The notes beneath the pieces were generated by a model. That model saw nothing but the letters and a program-made list of their open reading frames with translations, made no database searches and was not told where the DNA came from. A stretch of 64,000 bases of DNA from Halomonas cerina (GTDB lineage: Bacteria; Pseudomonadota; Gammaproteobacteria; Pseudomonadales; Halomonadaceae). This document shows, piece after piece, positions 26,601 to 37,100 of the stretch (positions within the stretch are counted from its first letter, which is position 1; the number at the start of each line of letters is the position of its first letter). The DNA lies in NCBI RefSeq assembly GCF_014192215.1, contig NZ_JACHXP010000002.1, positions 124,001 to 188,000 on the forward strand, in the 5' to 3' direction. Made by a program: the position numbers and the translations under genes.

Positions 26601-27168
26601 CACCCTGCACTACGAGCGCAATCCCGCCGACCCCCGCGTCCAGCAGGAACTCGTGCTCGAAGTCGATGACTTCGGCAACGTGACCCAGTCGGCGGCCATC
26701 GCCTATCCGCGCCGGCAGCCCCTGGAGCCCGAGCAGGCAAAGCTGTGGGCGTTGCTCTCTGACGCTACGTTTGCCAACGAGCCCAATGTGCAGGGCGTCT
26801 ACAGGCTGGGGGTTCCGGTCGAAACGGCGGCCAGTGAGCTCACCGGGCTCCAGGTGCCAGCTTCAGGCCTACTATCGCTTGATGATGTGCGCACTGCGGT
26901 GGGGGCCGCGACGGACATTCCGTATGAGACTCTCGGCGTCGGCAACATCGTCGAGCGCCGAACCGTCGAGCGCCAGCGAATCTTCTACAACACCGACGAC
27001 CTCTCGGCCGCGTTGCCGCTCGGCCAGATCGGCGAGCGGGCACTACCGCACGAGACCAAGACGGTTGCTTTTACGCCGGGTCTTCTCGCGCAAGCCTACG
27101 GCAATCGCATCGACGCTGGCATCATTCAAAACGAAGGACGCTACGTTAATGAGGATGGCCTCTGGTGA
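23665..27168 (+). CDS. Tc toxin TcB component, N-terminal part (SpvB/TcdB)
   Basis: 1167 residues of the B subunit of a Tc (ABC, insecticidal) toxin. From residue 49 it has the SpvB-type start LSLPTGGGAIRGIGEKFQAN and YDSGAGNGPFGVGWSL, then FG-GAP/VCBS-like repeats (LDGDGHPDVLI, MSGDGLSDLV, IDGSGTTDLVY) that would make the beta-propeller TcA docks to. The TcdB middle regions start near residue 715 (VVDLLGQGTACLVWSS, then YRYHHGFFDGHEREFRGF). It ends at TGG-TGA where relatives read Trp-Trp before an IPSGRV-like sequence, and the same frame stays open after the TGA. So it is the front of an interrupted B-C fusion. The first ~48 residues are low-complexity and the start is uncertain. Confidence 0.85.
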   Translation: MDRGQSVRALQGSEGQNPGNGPRSSSAGSSIRSTADREPSGSPEPPRSLLPSLSLPTGGGAIRGIGEKFQANVATGTGSLTVPIATSPGRGGFDVALSLGYDSGAGNGPFGVGWSLSMPQFTRKTDKGLPRYDDGTESDVFILSGAEDLVPKRVLSGSGTLLDFDDRTEGTTPYRVQRYHPRIEGLFARIERWTDRDTGEMHWRATTKDNVTSIYGKDPQARLADPEDSRHVFSWLLQETRDDHGNIARYHYKAEDGAGVEVSRTSEQNRFEVAPSGTRTFRSTAQRYLKRVEYGNHKPDDDTAFFFEVVFDYGEHDVQRPTPQEAKPWPVRLDPFSSYRAGFEVRSYRLCQRVLMFHRFPELGPAPQLVRSTDFGYRDTPILTYLAKVTHAGHKPDGQGGYTSKELPTLECGYILPDIHDRLEILDRDSLEGIPAGIAGQSQWVDLDGEGLPGVLTATEGAWFYKENLGGGSLGPPRRQQTLPAPAELAVGTHQLTDLAGDGKLDLLQYSPPLAGYFERVSPRKGEPGDWRPFVPLRDLPNIDWSDPNLRFVDLDGDGHPDVLITEHEVFVWYRSRAKEGFEPATRTRKPIDENSGPALVFADGTETIHLADMSGDGLSDLVRVRSGEICYWPNLGYGRFGRKVSMGQSPRFDAPDQFDPRRIRFADIDGSGTTDLVYLGRREVTAHLNQSGNSFAEAVPIRSVPPTDTIANVTVVDLLGQGTACLVWSSALPADLDRPLAYIDLMGGRKPHLLERIDNNLGGETRILYTPSTKFYLEDKKAGTPWPTRLPFPVQVIERIETYDHIAKSRLVTSYRYHHGFFDGHEREFRGFAFVETLDAESFSGDKGSGLFPAALDATPDELRLPPVLTKTWFHTGAWLDREHLELELAKEYYAGDPQAPPILRDTILPQGLSVREEREAVGALRGQTLRQEVYALDDTPESVHPNTVSEQNYETRLLQHAEAEVYAVLFVHPRETLTLHYERNPADPRVQQELVLEVDDFGNVTQSAAIAYPRRQPLEPEQAKLWALLSDATFANEPNVQGVYRLGVPVETAASELTGLQVPASGLLSLDDVRTAVGAATDIPYETLGVGNIVERRTVERQRIFYNTDDLSAALPLGQIGERALPHETKTVAFTPGLLAQAYGNRIDAGIIQNEGRYVNEDGLW

Positions 27169-30100
27169 GTGCCATCGGGCCGGGTCGTCTATGACCCTCA
27201 GTGCTTCTTTCAGGCCACCCGGGCCGTCGATCCCTTCGGCAATCAGTCCATCCTTCGGTACGACGCGCATTGCCTGCTCGTTCTTGAGACCGAAGACGCC
27301 GTCGGCAATCGCGTGACTGCGGGCGAGCGTGACCTGACTGTCGCAGGCGAACCCATCAAAGCCGGAGACAACGACTATCGGGTGCTCGCGCCTGTGCTCG
27401 TGAGCGACGCAAACGCCAACCGGACGGCGGTGGAGTTCGACGAGCTCGGCATGGTTGTCAAGACCGCAGTCATGGGCAAGGAGGGCGCGGGCCAAGGCGA
27501 TACGCTGGCAGATCCCACTGTCGAGATCACCTACGACCTACTCCGCTACCAGAACACCAAGGGCGGCCAGAGCCCGCTGCCGTCCTTCGTCGCGACCAAA
27601 GCCAAAGAAGAGCACGGCGCACAGAACATCAAGTTCCAGCGGTCATTCACCTACTCCGATGGGGCCGGCCGTGAGGTGATGACCAAGGTCCATGCCGAAC
27701 CCGGGGACGCCCTCGTGCGCGACCCGAACACTGGAGCCTTCGTGCCAACGCCGGTCGATCCGCGCTGGGTTGGGACGGGGCGCACGGTGTTCGACAACAA
27801 GGGCAATCCCATCAAGCAATACGAGCCGTTCTTCTCGGCGACGTCCGAGTACGAAGACGAGGCCGAGCTGGTCGAATCCGGGGTGACGCCAATCCTGCGC
27901 TACGATCCGCTCGGGCGGCTCATCCGCACCGACAATCCCGATGGCACCCATGTCAAGGTCGAGTTCGATGCCTGGGAGCAGCGTTCGTTCGACGAGAACG
28001 ATACCGTGTTCGGCACGCCCTGGTTGGCAGAGCGGCAAGCCGGAACAGCCGCCGAGCAGCGGGCGGCCACGCAGTCGCTTAAACACCAGAACACCCCCAC
28101 CGTCGCGCACTCCGACGCTCTCGGGCGGCCATTTCTGACGGTTGCCGATGACGGCGCGCGCAGGCTCGAAACGCGCGCTGAGCTCGACATCGAGGGCAAC
28201 ACCTTGGCGATCACGGATGCCCGCGGCATCGAGACCTTACGCCAGACCTTCGATGTCTTGGGCCGCGCGATCTTCAGCACGAGTCCCGATGCGGGTGAGC
28301 TGCGCATGTTCCCCGATGTCGCCAACAAGCCTGCGCGTTCCTTCACCGCACGCGGACATGTGATTCGCCACGGCTATGATGCCCTTCAGCGGCCGACGCA
28401 TATGTTTGTGCGCGAGCTGGGTGCTGGCGGTGGCGAAACGCTCGTGCAGCGTACCGCCTACGGGGAAGAGCACGCGCAGGCTCGCGACCTGAACCTGCGT
28501 GGCGAGGCGCATCTCATCTATGACGGTGCTGGGGTCGTTAAAAGCGTCGAGTTCGATTTCAAGGGGAACCTCATCGAGAGCGCGCGCAAGCTGGCTACCG
28601 AGTACAAACAGGCGCCGGACTGGTCAGCGCTTAATGCGCTCACCAACCCGGCCGCTGTGGAGGCGGCCGCGGGCGGCCGCCTGGAAGCCGAGACTTTCAC
28701 AAGCACGGCAACGTTCGATGCCCTCGATCGCGTCACCTCGCAGACGACGCCCGACGGCAGCATCACCTTGCCAACCTACAATGAAGCGGGACTGCTCGAA
28801 ACGCTGAGCGTGCGCGTCCGTGGTGCGCAAGGGGCGACGTCATTTCTCGACAACGTCGACTACAACGCACGCGGCCAACGCATCAAGGTCAAGCACGGGA
28901 ATGGAACGGTCTGTACTTATCGCTACGACGAGCAGACCTTTCGCTTGTCGCACCAGAAGCTTCAACGCTCCAGCGACAATCAGGTCTTGCAGGACCTCGC
29001 TTACACCTACGAAGCAGCCGGCAACATCGTTCAGATCACCGATGGCGTATCGTTCACGAGCGTGCAGAACCTCGGCAATCCTGGATTGATACGCGGGGAC
29101 GGCTTCTACGAGTACGACGGCATCTACCAGCTGACGAAAGCCGAAGGACGCGAGCATCCCGGCCAGCAGCCAACCCACGCCGACCCCATGCGCCTGCGTG
29201 TCGACCACCCCAATGACATGCAAGCGCTCCAGCATTATCGCGAAGAGTACCGTTTCGACGAGGTCGGCAACATCCTCGAAATGAAGCACCGGCCGCGGCA
29301 GGGTCCTGGCGGCTGGACTCGGCATTACGACTACGCCACCACCAGCAATCGCCTCCTCGGCACCAACATCCCGGGCGATGCGCCCGGACAGTTCTCCGGC
29401 AAGTACACCCACGACGCCGCCGGCAACATGGTGACCATGCCGCACTTGCCGCTCATGGTGTGGGACTATGCGAACCGGCTGCAAACCACTGCGCAGCAGG
29501 TGGTGAACAGCGGCATGCCCCAGACGACGTACTACACTTACGACGCAACCGGAGAGCGCGTGCGTAAGGTCACCGAACACTCTGCACCTGAAGGCCAGGC
29601 GCCGCGCAAGAAGCAAGAGCGAATCTACGTCGGCTCCGAGGTCTTTCGCAAATACGAAGCCAACGGCACCACCGTCGAGCTTGGTCGCGAAACGCTGCAT
29701 GTGATGGACGACGAGCACCGAGTCGTACTCGTCGAAACCAAGACGGTTGATACGAGTGTTCCCGCCGCCACGTTCCAGGTGACGTCACGCCAACGCTACC
29801 AGGTGTCGAACCACCTGGGGTCCTCATCCATGGAGCTGGACGGGACAGCCCAAGTCATCAGCTACGAGGAGTACTTCCCATTCGGCGGGACCTCGCTGCA
29901 CGCCGCGCACTCTGCAACCGAGGTCAGTGCCAAGCGGTATCGATATACGGGCAAGGAGCGCGACGACGAAACCTGCCTCTATTACCACGGCGCGCGGTAC
30001 TACGCGGCGTGGCTCGGACGGTGGACGAGTGCCGATCCCGCGGGACTTGTCGATGGGACGAACTTGTTTCGGTACAGCCGGAACAATCCGGTTGGCTTGC

Positions 30101-31098
30101 TCGATCCGGCGGGAACTCAAGCTGTCAGAGGTAGGCTCGTGGATGCTGCGGAACTGGGTCTTCCACCGGTGGAAGGGCTGCAACTACCTACAGTGCGGGA
30201 TCCTGAAGTAGGGGTTACTGACCTTGATGTCCGCAAATCGCGGCCGAGCACTCTATCGACAGTTCGGGGTTCGAACCGCTACGTGGATAACCGGCTCGTA
30301 TACGTGGACCCTCGCGGCGATCAATGGACGCTTACCGTTGACTCTCTCGTATTCAGCTACGCCGACGGCTCAACGCTCGAGGTTCCATGGTCTGAAATCA
30401 ACTTTGGGTCTAGCCCCCGTTCAACGTCGTTTGAGCAAGAGGGTGGGATTATCTTTCCAACCGACTCGTCCGGCAGGCGTACGTTCGACGCTGAAAACAC
30501 GCCCAATATTGTGAATGCGGCGGTTCGAGTTCAGGACCAGGTCAGACTTCTCAAGGCCCAACGCCTCGAGTTGGCTTGGCTTACGTATACATTCGCCGGA
30601 GCGGTAGCGGGCCTCGGTGGCGTAGGAAGCACCGCGCGGGCTCCGGGTGTAGCCCCGCCGAGTCGGTGGAGTCGAAGTTCGCCCGCTCGCCAGAGCGGCG
30701 GAGGAGGACAGTCAGGCCCTGGTAGCCCGGATTTCAAAGCCCCCAGGGGAACCGGCAAGAACCCGATACCGGCGTGGGAACTTGTTCGATTCGAAACTCC
30801 CAACAACTCGCGGTACATACCTGCTCCGGTTCGCCGAAGCATCGACAACTTTATGAATTCTCCTTTGATAAGGCGGGAATTGGCCAAGTGGGGAATCACC
30901 AGTCCAATAAGGCGTGGAAGTGGGCCTGGTAGCTATCAGATCGGGCATGATCCCGGCCGACCGTATGCAGCGACGCCCAAGGGAACGCCGACCAAAGTCT
31001 TCGGGCAGCTTTGGGAGTCAAACAACGCCGGTGCGGCGGCAGCCAAGGCGACAAAGGCATCATGGAAAAAGCTAGGCATTCCAGTAAGGGAGCAGTGA
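27169..31098 (+). CDS. Tc toxin TcB C-terminal part fused to TcC (RHS core plus variable toxin end)
   Basis: Continuation, in the same frame, of the TcB gene after one TGA; a GTG codon follows the TGA directly and could allow reinitiation. 1309 residues. It starts with the conserved SGRVVYDP...DPFGNQSILRYDAH region of TcB. Then come RHS/YD repeats (YDPLGRLIRTDNPDG, YDYATTSNRLLG, YTYDATGERVRKV) that build the B-C cocoon. The RHS-core end is YYHGARYYAAWLGRWTSADP and NLFRYSRNNPVGLLDPAG at about residues 935-980, where TcC proteins cleave themselves. The final ~330 residues are the hypervariable effector region. Near the C-terminus, YQIGHDPGRPYAATPKG has a GH motif reminiscent of nuclease-type polymorphic toxins, but no family is assigned. 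Confidence 0.82.
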   Translation: MPSGRVVYDPQCFFQATRAVDPFGNQSILRYDAHCLLVLETEDAVGNRVTAGERDLTVAGEPIKAGDNDYRVLAPVLVSDANANRTAVEFDELGMVVKTAVMGKEGAGQGDTLADPTVEITYDLLRYQNTKGGQSPLPSFVATKAKEEHGAQNIKFQRSFTYSDGAGREVMTKVHAEPGDALVRDPNTGAFVPTPVDPRWVGTGRTVFDNKGNPIKQYEPFFSATSEYEDEAELVESGVTPILRYDPLGRLIRTDNPDGTHVKVEFDAWEQRSFDENDTVFGTPWLAERQAGTAAEQRAATQSLKHQNTPTVAHSDALGRPFLTVADDGARRLETRAELDIEGNTLAITDARGIETLRQTFDVLGRAIFSTSPDAGELRMFPDVANKPARSFTARGHVIRHGYDALQRPTHMFVRELGAGGGETLVQRTAYGEEHAQARDLNLRGEAHLIYDGAGVVKSVEFDFKGNLIESARKLATEYKQAPDWSALNALTNPAAVEAAAGGRLEAETFTSTATFDALDRVTSQTTPDGSITLPTYNEAGLLETLSVRVRGAQGATSFLDNVDYNARGQRIKVKHGNGTVCTYRYDEQTFRLSHQKLQRSSDNQVLQDLAYTYEAAGNIVQITDGVSFTSVQNLGNPGLIRGDGFYEYDGIYQLTKAEGREHPGQQPTHADPMRLRVDHPNDMQALQHYREEYRFDEVGNILEMKHRPRQGPGGWTRHYDYATTSNRLLGTNIPGDAPGQFSGKYTHDAAGNMVTMPHLPLMVWDYANRLQTTAQQVVNSGMPQTTYYTYDATGERVRKVTEHSAPEGQAPRKKQERIYVGSEVFRKYEANGTTVELGRETLHVMDDEHRVVLVETKTVDTSVPAATFQVTSRQRYQVSNHLGSSSMELDGTAQVISYEEYFPFGGTSLHAAHSATEVSAKRYRYTGKERDDETCLYYHGARYYAAWLGRWTSADPAGLVDGTNLFRYSRNNPVGLLDPAGTQAVRGRLVDAAELGLPPVEGLQLPTVRDPEVGVTDLDVRKSRPSTLSTVRGSNRYVDNRLVYVDPRGDQWTLTVDSLVFSYADGSTLEVPWSEINFGSSPRSTSFEQEGGIIFPTDSSGRRTFDAENTPNIVNAAVRVQDQVRLLKAQRLELAWLTYTFAGAVAGLGGVGSTARAPGVAPPSRWSRSSPARQSGGGGQSGPGSPDFKAPRGTGKNPIPAWELVRFETPNNSRYIPAPVRRSIDNFMNSPLIRRELAKWGITSPIRRGSGPGSYQIGHDPGRPYAATPKGTPTKVFGQLWESNNAGAAAAKATKASWKKLGIPVREQ

Positions 31099-31194
31099 GG
31101 TGCTTCGCGGTAGTCTGATGAGACATACGCTAGCGCTAGACCTGTGGGGCGCGCCTCCCGACAGCGGACAAATGAGAACAACGGTGGTCCTGCG

Positions 31195-34100
31195 ATGAAC
31201 GAAGTCACCTTCCCCCTCCGAATCCGCATGCGACGCGACACCGTCGCCGATCTCCACGCTGTGCTCATCAAGCTCGGCCACAATATCAAGCAAACCGAAC
31301 GCGTCGCCCAGCATTTCGGCGCAAGCACGCGGGACGCTGTGCGCGAGTTCCAGAAGACGCACGGTCTTCAGACCTTGGGCGAAGTCGACGAGGCCACGGC
31401 GAAAAAGCTTAACGAGCTGATCGGTGCCACGCCCACCGACGAGCCCAAGATCTACCGCGTTTCTGGCCGAGTGCTCAGGGCCGACGGCGCGCCGGTGAAG
31501 GACGCGCAGCTCAAGTTCTTCCACCAGGGCATCATCAAGACAATGCCGCTTGACCGCCAGAGCTCCGCGAAAACCGACGCGAACGGCAACTTCGCTTTCG
31601 AGTACCCGCAGCCGAAAGACCCGATCGACCTCGGTATCGAACTCGTCGTTGACGCGCACCGAGGCATCGAGAAGACCCGGCCACGGATCATCGGCAACGC
31701 GGGGCCCGACGAACGCGTCACCTTTGTCGTCGGCGACGAGGTTTTCCGGGGAGCGTCCACCTTTGAGCGAATCGAGAAAACCGTCGAGACCGCTCTCGCC
31801 TCCGAGGGCGTCAAGACGCCTGAGATCGTCGGCTTCGATCAAGAAACCCTGGCGCGCCTGTCGCTCAGGAGCGGCATCACACCGCGCGAGCTGGTCCTGC
31901 TTCGGCAGGCGTACGCGGTTGCCAAGGATACGGGACTCGATGCCGCCATCATCCACGGCATCGGCAAGCACCACATCAGCATTGGGAGCACGGCCGCCCT
32001 TCTCGTCCAGGACCCGGCGAAACGCCGCGCCGCGGTGAAAGCCGCGCTGGCCGCCAACGACATCCCCGCGCGGCGGGAGAAGGACGCCGCCAAGGCGCTC
32101 GATAAGCTCGACGAGCTTTCTGTCGCCGAGGCCCTCACCAATCCGGCGGCTCCCGATATCACGTCGGTGGGCACGGTTCTCGAGGCCGCGCGCATCTCCA
32201 AGGCGAAGCGAGCAAAGCTCGCCGATCGCTACATCAAGCACACGGGTACACCGGAGGAGTTCTGGAAGGCGGTGCGCACCGGTGGCGATTTGACCAACGC
32301 GGAGATAAAACGCGTTCAGTTCGAGGTGCAGCTTGCGGTTGCCACCCAGAATCACGCGCTGCTGAACGCAGCACTCAAATCCAAGGGCGTAGCCAAGGTC
32401 GAGGACCTCGCGACGTTCGACAAACAGGGCTTGCTCGACCTCATCAAGGGAACCGGCGGCAATGCCGGTGCCGAACTCCCTGCGGATCTCAAAGCAGCGG
32501 GCACCACCGAAGAAGAATACGCGGAACTCATCTTCCGCGTCATAGAGGATGCTCTGCCCACCGAGATGGTCGCGCATCGCGTTGCCAACTTCCCTGACGG
32601 AGACCGCATCGGGGCATTCCTCGCAAGCAACCCGAGCTACAACCTTCGCGCCACGTCGGTCCACACGTACCTGGCCGCTAACCCCAACGCACTGAGCTTC
32701 ACCGCCAACCCGGCCGAAGCCAAAGCCGTTGCCACGGTGATGAAGAAGCTCGAGCGCGCCTATCGCATCGCCCCGCCGGGCGAGCGCATCGCGACCATGG
32801 AGAAGTTGCTGGCCGATGGGCTCGACTCGGCCACCAAGGTACGAGCCCTGGGGCGAGCTGCGTTCATGCGCACCTACGAGCAGAAACTCGGCAGTCGCGC
32901 GGCCGCGGAACGGGTGTTCCGGCGAGCGAACAATGCTTCGGCGCTGGCCACGGTCGTCGCCACCCGCTACGCGCCGGCGTTCAACGCGACGCCCATGTAC
33001 GCGTTGCCCAACGCGTCTTTGCCGGCGTTCGCCGACTTTTTCGGCAGCCCAGACTTCTGCTCCTGCGGGCACTGCCAATCGGTATACAGTCCCGCGGCGT
33101 ACCTGGTCGACACGCTGAACTGGCTTGATGGTCGCCCGTCCACGGCGCCCAACAAGTCGGCGCTCAACATCCTATTCGACGACCGACGCGCCGATATCGG
33201 CGGCATAGAGCTATCCTGCACGAACACCAACACCCCCTTGCCGTACATCGATCTGGTCAACGAGACGCTGGAGCTTCAGATCGCACCGCCGCAGGGCACC
33301 GTCAATTATCAGACCACCGGGACTGCTGCAGACTTGCGGGCTCACCCCGAGCACCTGCGTCGGGAGGCGTACCAGCTCCTGGCTGGCGCGGAAGCAAACA
33401 CCGCGGGCAGGGAGGCGGTCTACCCGTTCAACTTGCCGTTCGATCTGTGGCTCGAGGAGGCGCGCGTGTACCTGGGGCATCTCGGCATGCCGCGCTACCG
33501 CGTCATGGAGGCACTCCAGGGCGCCGAGGCTGCCCGGGGCGGCGAGGGTGTCGCCATCGAGACCCTCGGCATGTCGCCCCGCGAGTGGGATGTCATTGCT
33601 GGCCAGTCGCAGCCAGCGCCCACGCCAGCGGAATTCTGGGGGCTTGTTGGCGATGCCAACTTCGCCACGACGCTCTCGAATGTCTCGCGCTTCCTCGCCC
33701 AGGCCGCCCCGTCGTTTACCGAGCACGGCATGGCGTTTTCCGAGCTCGCTGACTTGCTCCGCACTGACTTCGTACAGAAGCAGGGGCCGCTCAAGGTCAC
33801 GTTCAACAAGTCGACCTGTGATACCGAGGACGCGACGCTGGGCGGCGTGACGCAGACGCACTTGGGCGTCATGCACCGCTTCATCCGCCTGCAGCGGCGC
33901 CTGGGCTGGTCGGCGTTGGATCAGGATCGGGCCATCTCGGTCCTCGGTGGCGGAACGCTTGACGAAGCCTGTCTCAAGAAGGTCGTCCAAGCGGTGCGCC
34001 TCGCGACCGATCTGAAGCGTCCGGTCTCCGAGCTCCTGACCTGGTGGGGTCCTCTCGACACGCGCCGCTGGCGGATTCGTCTCACCGAGCAGCTCAAGGA

Positions 34101-37100
34101 CGGTGGCTTCGAGCTGACGTTCGACAATCAGCTCACGCCACACCCCGAGCGCAACGAGGACGGCTCTCCCTACGACTGGCGTTTCTTGGATCCGTCGCTC
34201 GAGGTCAACCCTGCCAGCACCTTCGAAATCAATAGCAACGGTGACGAGCTCAAAGCCCCTATTGCGCAGGGGCTCGCGGGCCAGCTCACACCCATTGCCG
34301 CCGCGCTCGGGGCGACGGCCGAAGAGCTCACAGAACTCTTGCCGCTCCTCGGTGCGCAGCCAGCGGACCTGAATCTTGCGAACCTGTCCGCGCTCTCTCG
34401 CCACGTTTCCCTGGCCCGCGCGCTGAACCTGACCGCACGCGAGCTGGTCGCGGCGCTGGCGCTGACGGGCATCGATCCGTTCGATGCCACCAAGCCAGAG
34501 GGCGCGCTGGCGTTTGTCGACGGAGTTCATTTCATCCGCGAATCCGGCTTCTCCATCGACGAGCTCAACTACCTGTTGCGTCACGTCGACACCAAACCGG
34601 CAACGCTGGAACCCGACGACACCGACATTGGTCTCTTGCTGTTCGAGCTCGGGTCCGCGCTTCGCGCCGCCGAAGCCGGAATTCCTCTGCCCGAAGCGGC
34701 ACCGATACCGGTACCTTCAGGTGAACCAGCCTTTGTCGGCTCCGACGACGAGATTCGCCAGGCGCTCGCAGATGCGCTCGGTGTCGTGCTCGAAGCGGAA
34801 GTTGCAGACGAGGCGCTCGACATCATCGATGTCGACTTGCAGCCAACCCCTGCCGTACCCAATCCGACTCCAGAGGCGGGTGCCGCGCAGTTCATCGATG
34901 CCAACTTGTCGCTGGTCCTGGTCGCCGCGGATGCCAAAGCCAAACTCGCGGGAGTCGACCCGGCGCTGCTTCGGGTCCGGCGGCAGCGGCTCGAATACAC
35001 CCTCGTGGCTGTCGTCGATCATCTGCGTCAAGCAGCCAAGGCCGCGGCTGTCATCGAGCGCCTGTCGTCGGCCGTGGGTATTGAACAATCCGTGTGTGCA
35101 CCGCTCTTGCGCGATCATCTGTCGGATCCCGGTGGGAGCGGAGCGTCGCTGCTAGAAGTGTTCTCCGACGTCGCTGTCCTGGAGTACGACGAGACCGAAG
35201 ACGACACGGACGAGCCGATACTGCCCGCGCCTGCAGATCTTCAGGGTCAGTTTGCCGCGTACAAGCTGATTCACAAGACCGCCCTGATTCTCGGCCGGCT
35301 ACGGATCAACAAGACCGAACTCGACTGGGTACTCGACCAGGGGCCGGCACAGGCTTTGCCATCTCTCAACCTGAATACGCTCCCCGTCGACGTGATCTCG
35401 CCATCGGCGTCGTACGGCGACTGGGTCCGCCTGCGGCGCGCGGTCACGTTGCGAGACCAGTTTTCCCCGCGACAACTCTTTGACCTTTTCCAAGAGGCTG
35501 CCGAGGCCGAATCCGACGGCACGCCGGCCGCGATCGCAGCTGCGCATCGGCGCTTGCTGGACGAGCTCGAACGCCGAAGTCGCTGGGCCCGCGGTGACCT
35601 GGAGGCCCTGGTGGGCGCCGCGCCAGATGGCGGCGTGCTCGGCTTCGTCTATCCGGGCGACTGGAAGGGGATCGCGCCTTTGATTCGAGTCGCTGAGGTC
35701 ATGGATGTGGTGCGGCGCGTCGGCTTGTCTGCGGAGACCATTTGGGACTGGCGTGAGATTGCGCTGCCCGCGGACGGCACGTCGGGCGCACTCCAGACCG
35801 CCGTCGAGGAGCACGAGCGCCAAGCCACAGAGATCAAGCAGGCGGTTCGCGCACACCACAACGATCAGCAGTGGTACGAGATTGCCCCTACTCTGCGCGA
35901 CCCGCTTCGTGAACGGCAGCGCGACGCGCTCGTGGCTTGGCTCATCGGCAACGACGATCGGTTCGCAGACACCGCGGCGTTGTTCGATCACCTGTTGCTC
36001 GACGTCGAGATGAGCGCCTGCCAGCTCACGTCGCGGATCAAGCAAGCAATCAGCTCGACGCAGCTCTTCGTGCAGCATCTTCTTCTTGGGCTCGAAGTCG
36101 ACAGGAGTACGCCGCCCGTACCGCTAGTGGAGTTCTCTGAGGACGACGCGGACGAGTGGTCTTGGCGCAAGAACTACCGGGTGTGGGAAGCTAATCGAAA
36201 GGTTTTCCTGTACCCGGAGAACTACCTCGAGCCCGAGCTTCGCGACAACAAGACGCCGTTCTTCGTCGAGCTGGAAAACGAGCTCCTGCAAAACGAGGTC
36301 ACCGCTGAATCCGCCGAGACCGCGGTTCGGCATTACCTCGAGAAACTCGACGAGGTCGCGCGGCTCGAGATCGTTGGCTTGTGCGAACAGAAGGGCGAGG
36401 GCCCTGACGTCCTCCACGTCTTCGGTCGCACGCGGGGTACCCCACCGAACTACTACTACCGAACGCGCGTGGACAAGCACCGCTGGACGCCCTGGGAGAA
36501 AGTCGAGGCGGGGATCGAAGGGGACCACTTGGTCCCGGTGGTCTTCAACCGACGGCTGTACCTCTTCTGGGCGATGATTTCCGAGGCGGCGTTGGAGGAG
36601 GAGAGCGAGATCCCCGCCCTGGACGGTCCACCTCAGACCAAAGGTGCTCCGCAGCGCTACTACCAGATTCGCCTGGCGTGGAGTCAGCACACGGACGACG
36701 GATGGGCAGCCAAGAAAATCGCGACGTCGTACATCGGTCAGGATCTGACCGGGTTCCTGTTTAATTTTGGGCTCTCGGCTGACATCCGCAAGGACCCGGA
36801 ATCGACACAGCATGAGTTCTTCCTTACTTCACGCGCCGTGAAAACGCCGGCGGGGAGCCCGGCTGGCGAAGACTTGATCATCCAGCCGATTCGGTACCGA
36901 CCTGGGAAGCGTGAGCAGAGACTCTCGATGGCCAGGAAACGAGGTGATGGTTCCAGAATCCAGGATGACTGCGGCTTTATCGAATTTCCTCCTGGCAGCG
37001 GTGGTGGTGTCGAATTCCCTCCTGGCGGTGGTGGAGTTCTTGATCCAGGCGATACGGACGACAGCGGCTACTACTGGCTGCCCCGTTTTCGAATGAGCGG

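Noticed and set aside
27169..31098. Independent TccC gene with its own start
   Set aside because: Its first part is conserved TcB sequence continuous with the preceding frame, and the proper B/C junction is further downstream, so it is better read as the rest of an interrupted fusion.
31072..33078. 668-codon minus-strand frame opposite the TcA start
   Set aside because: Arg/Gly-rich antisense shadow; the plus frame has recognisable domains here.
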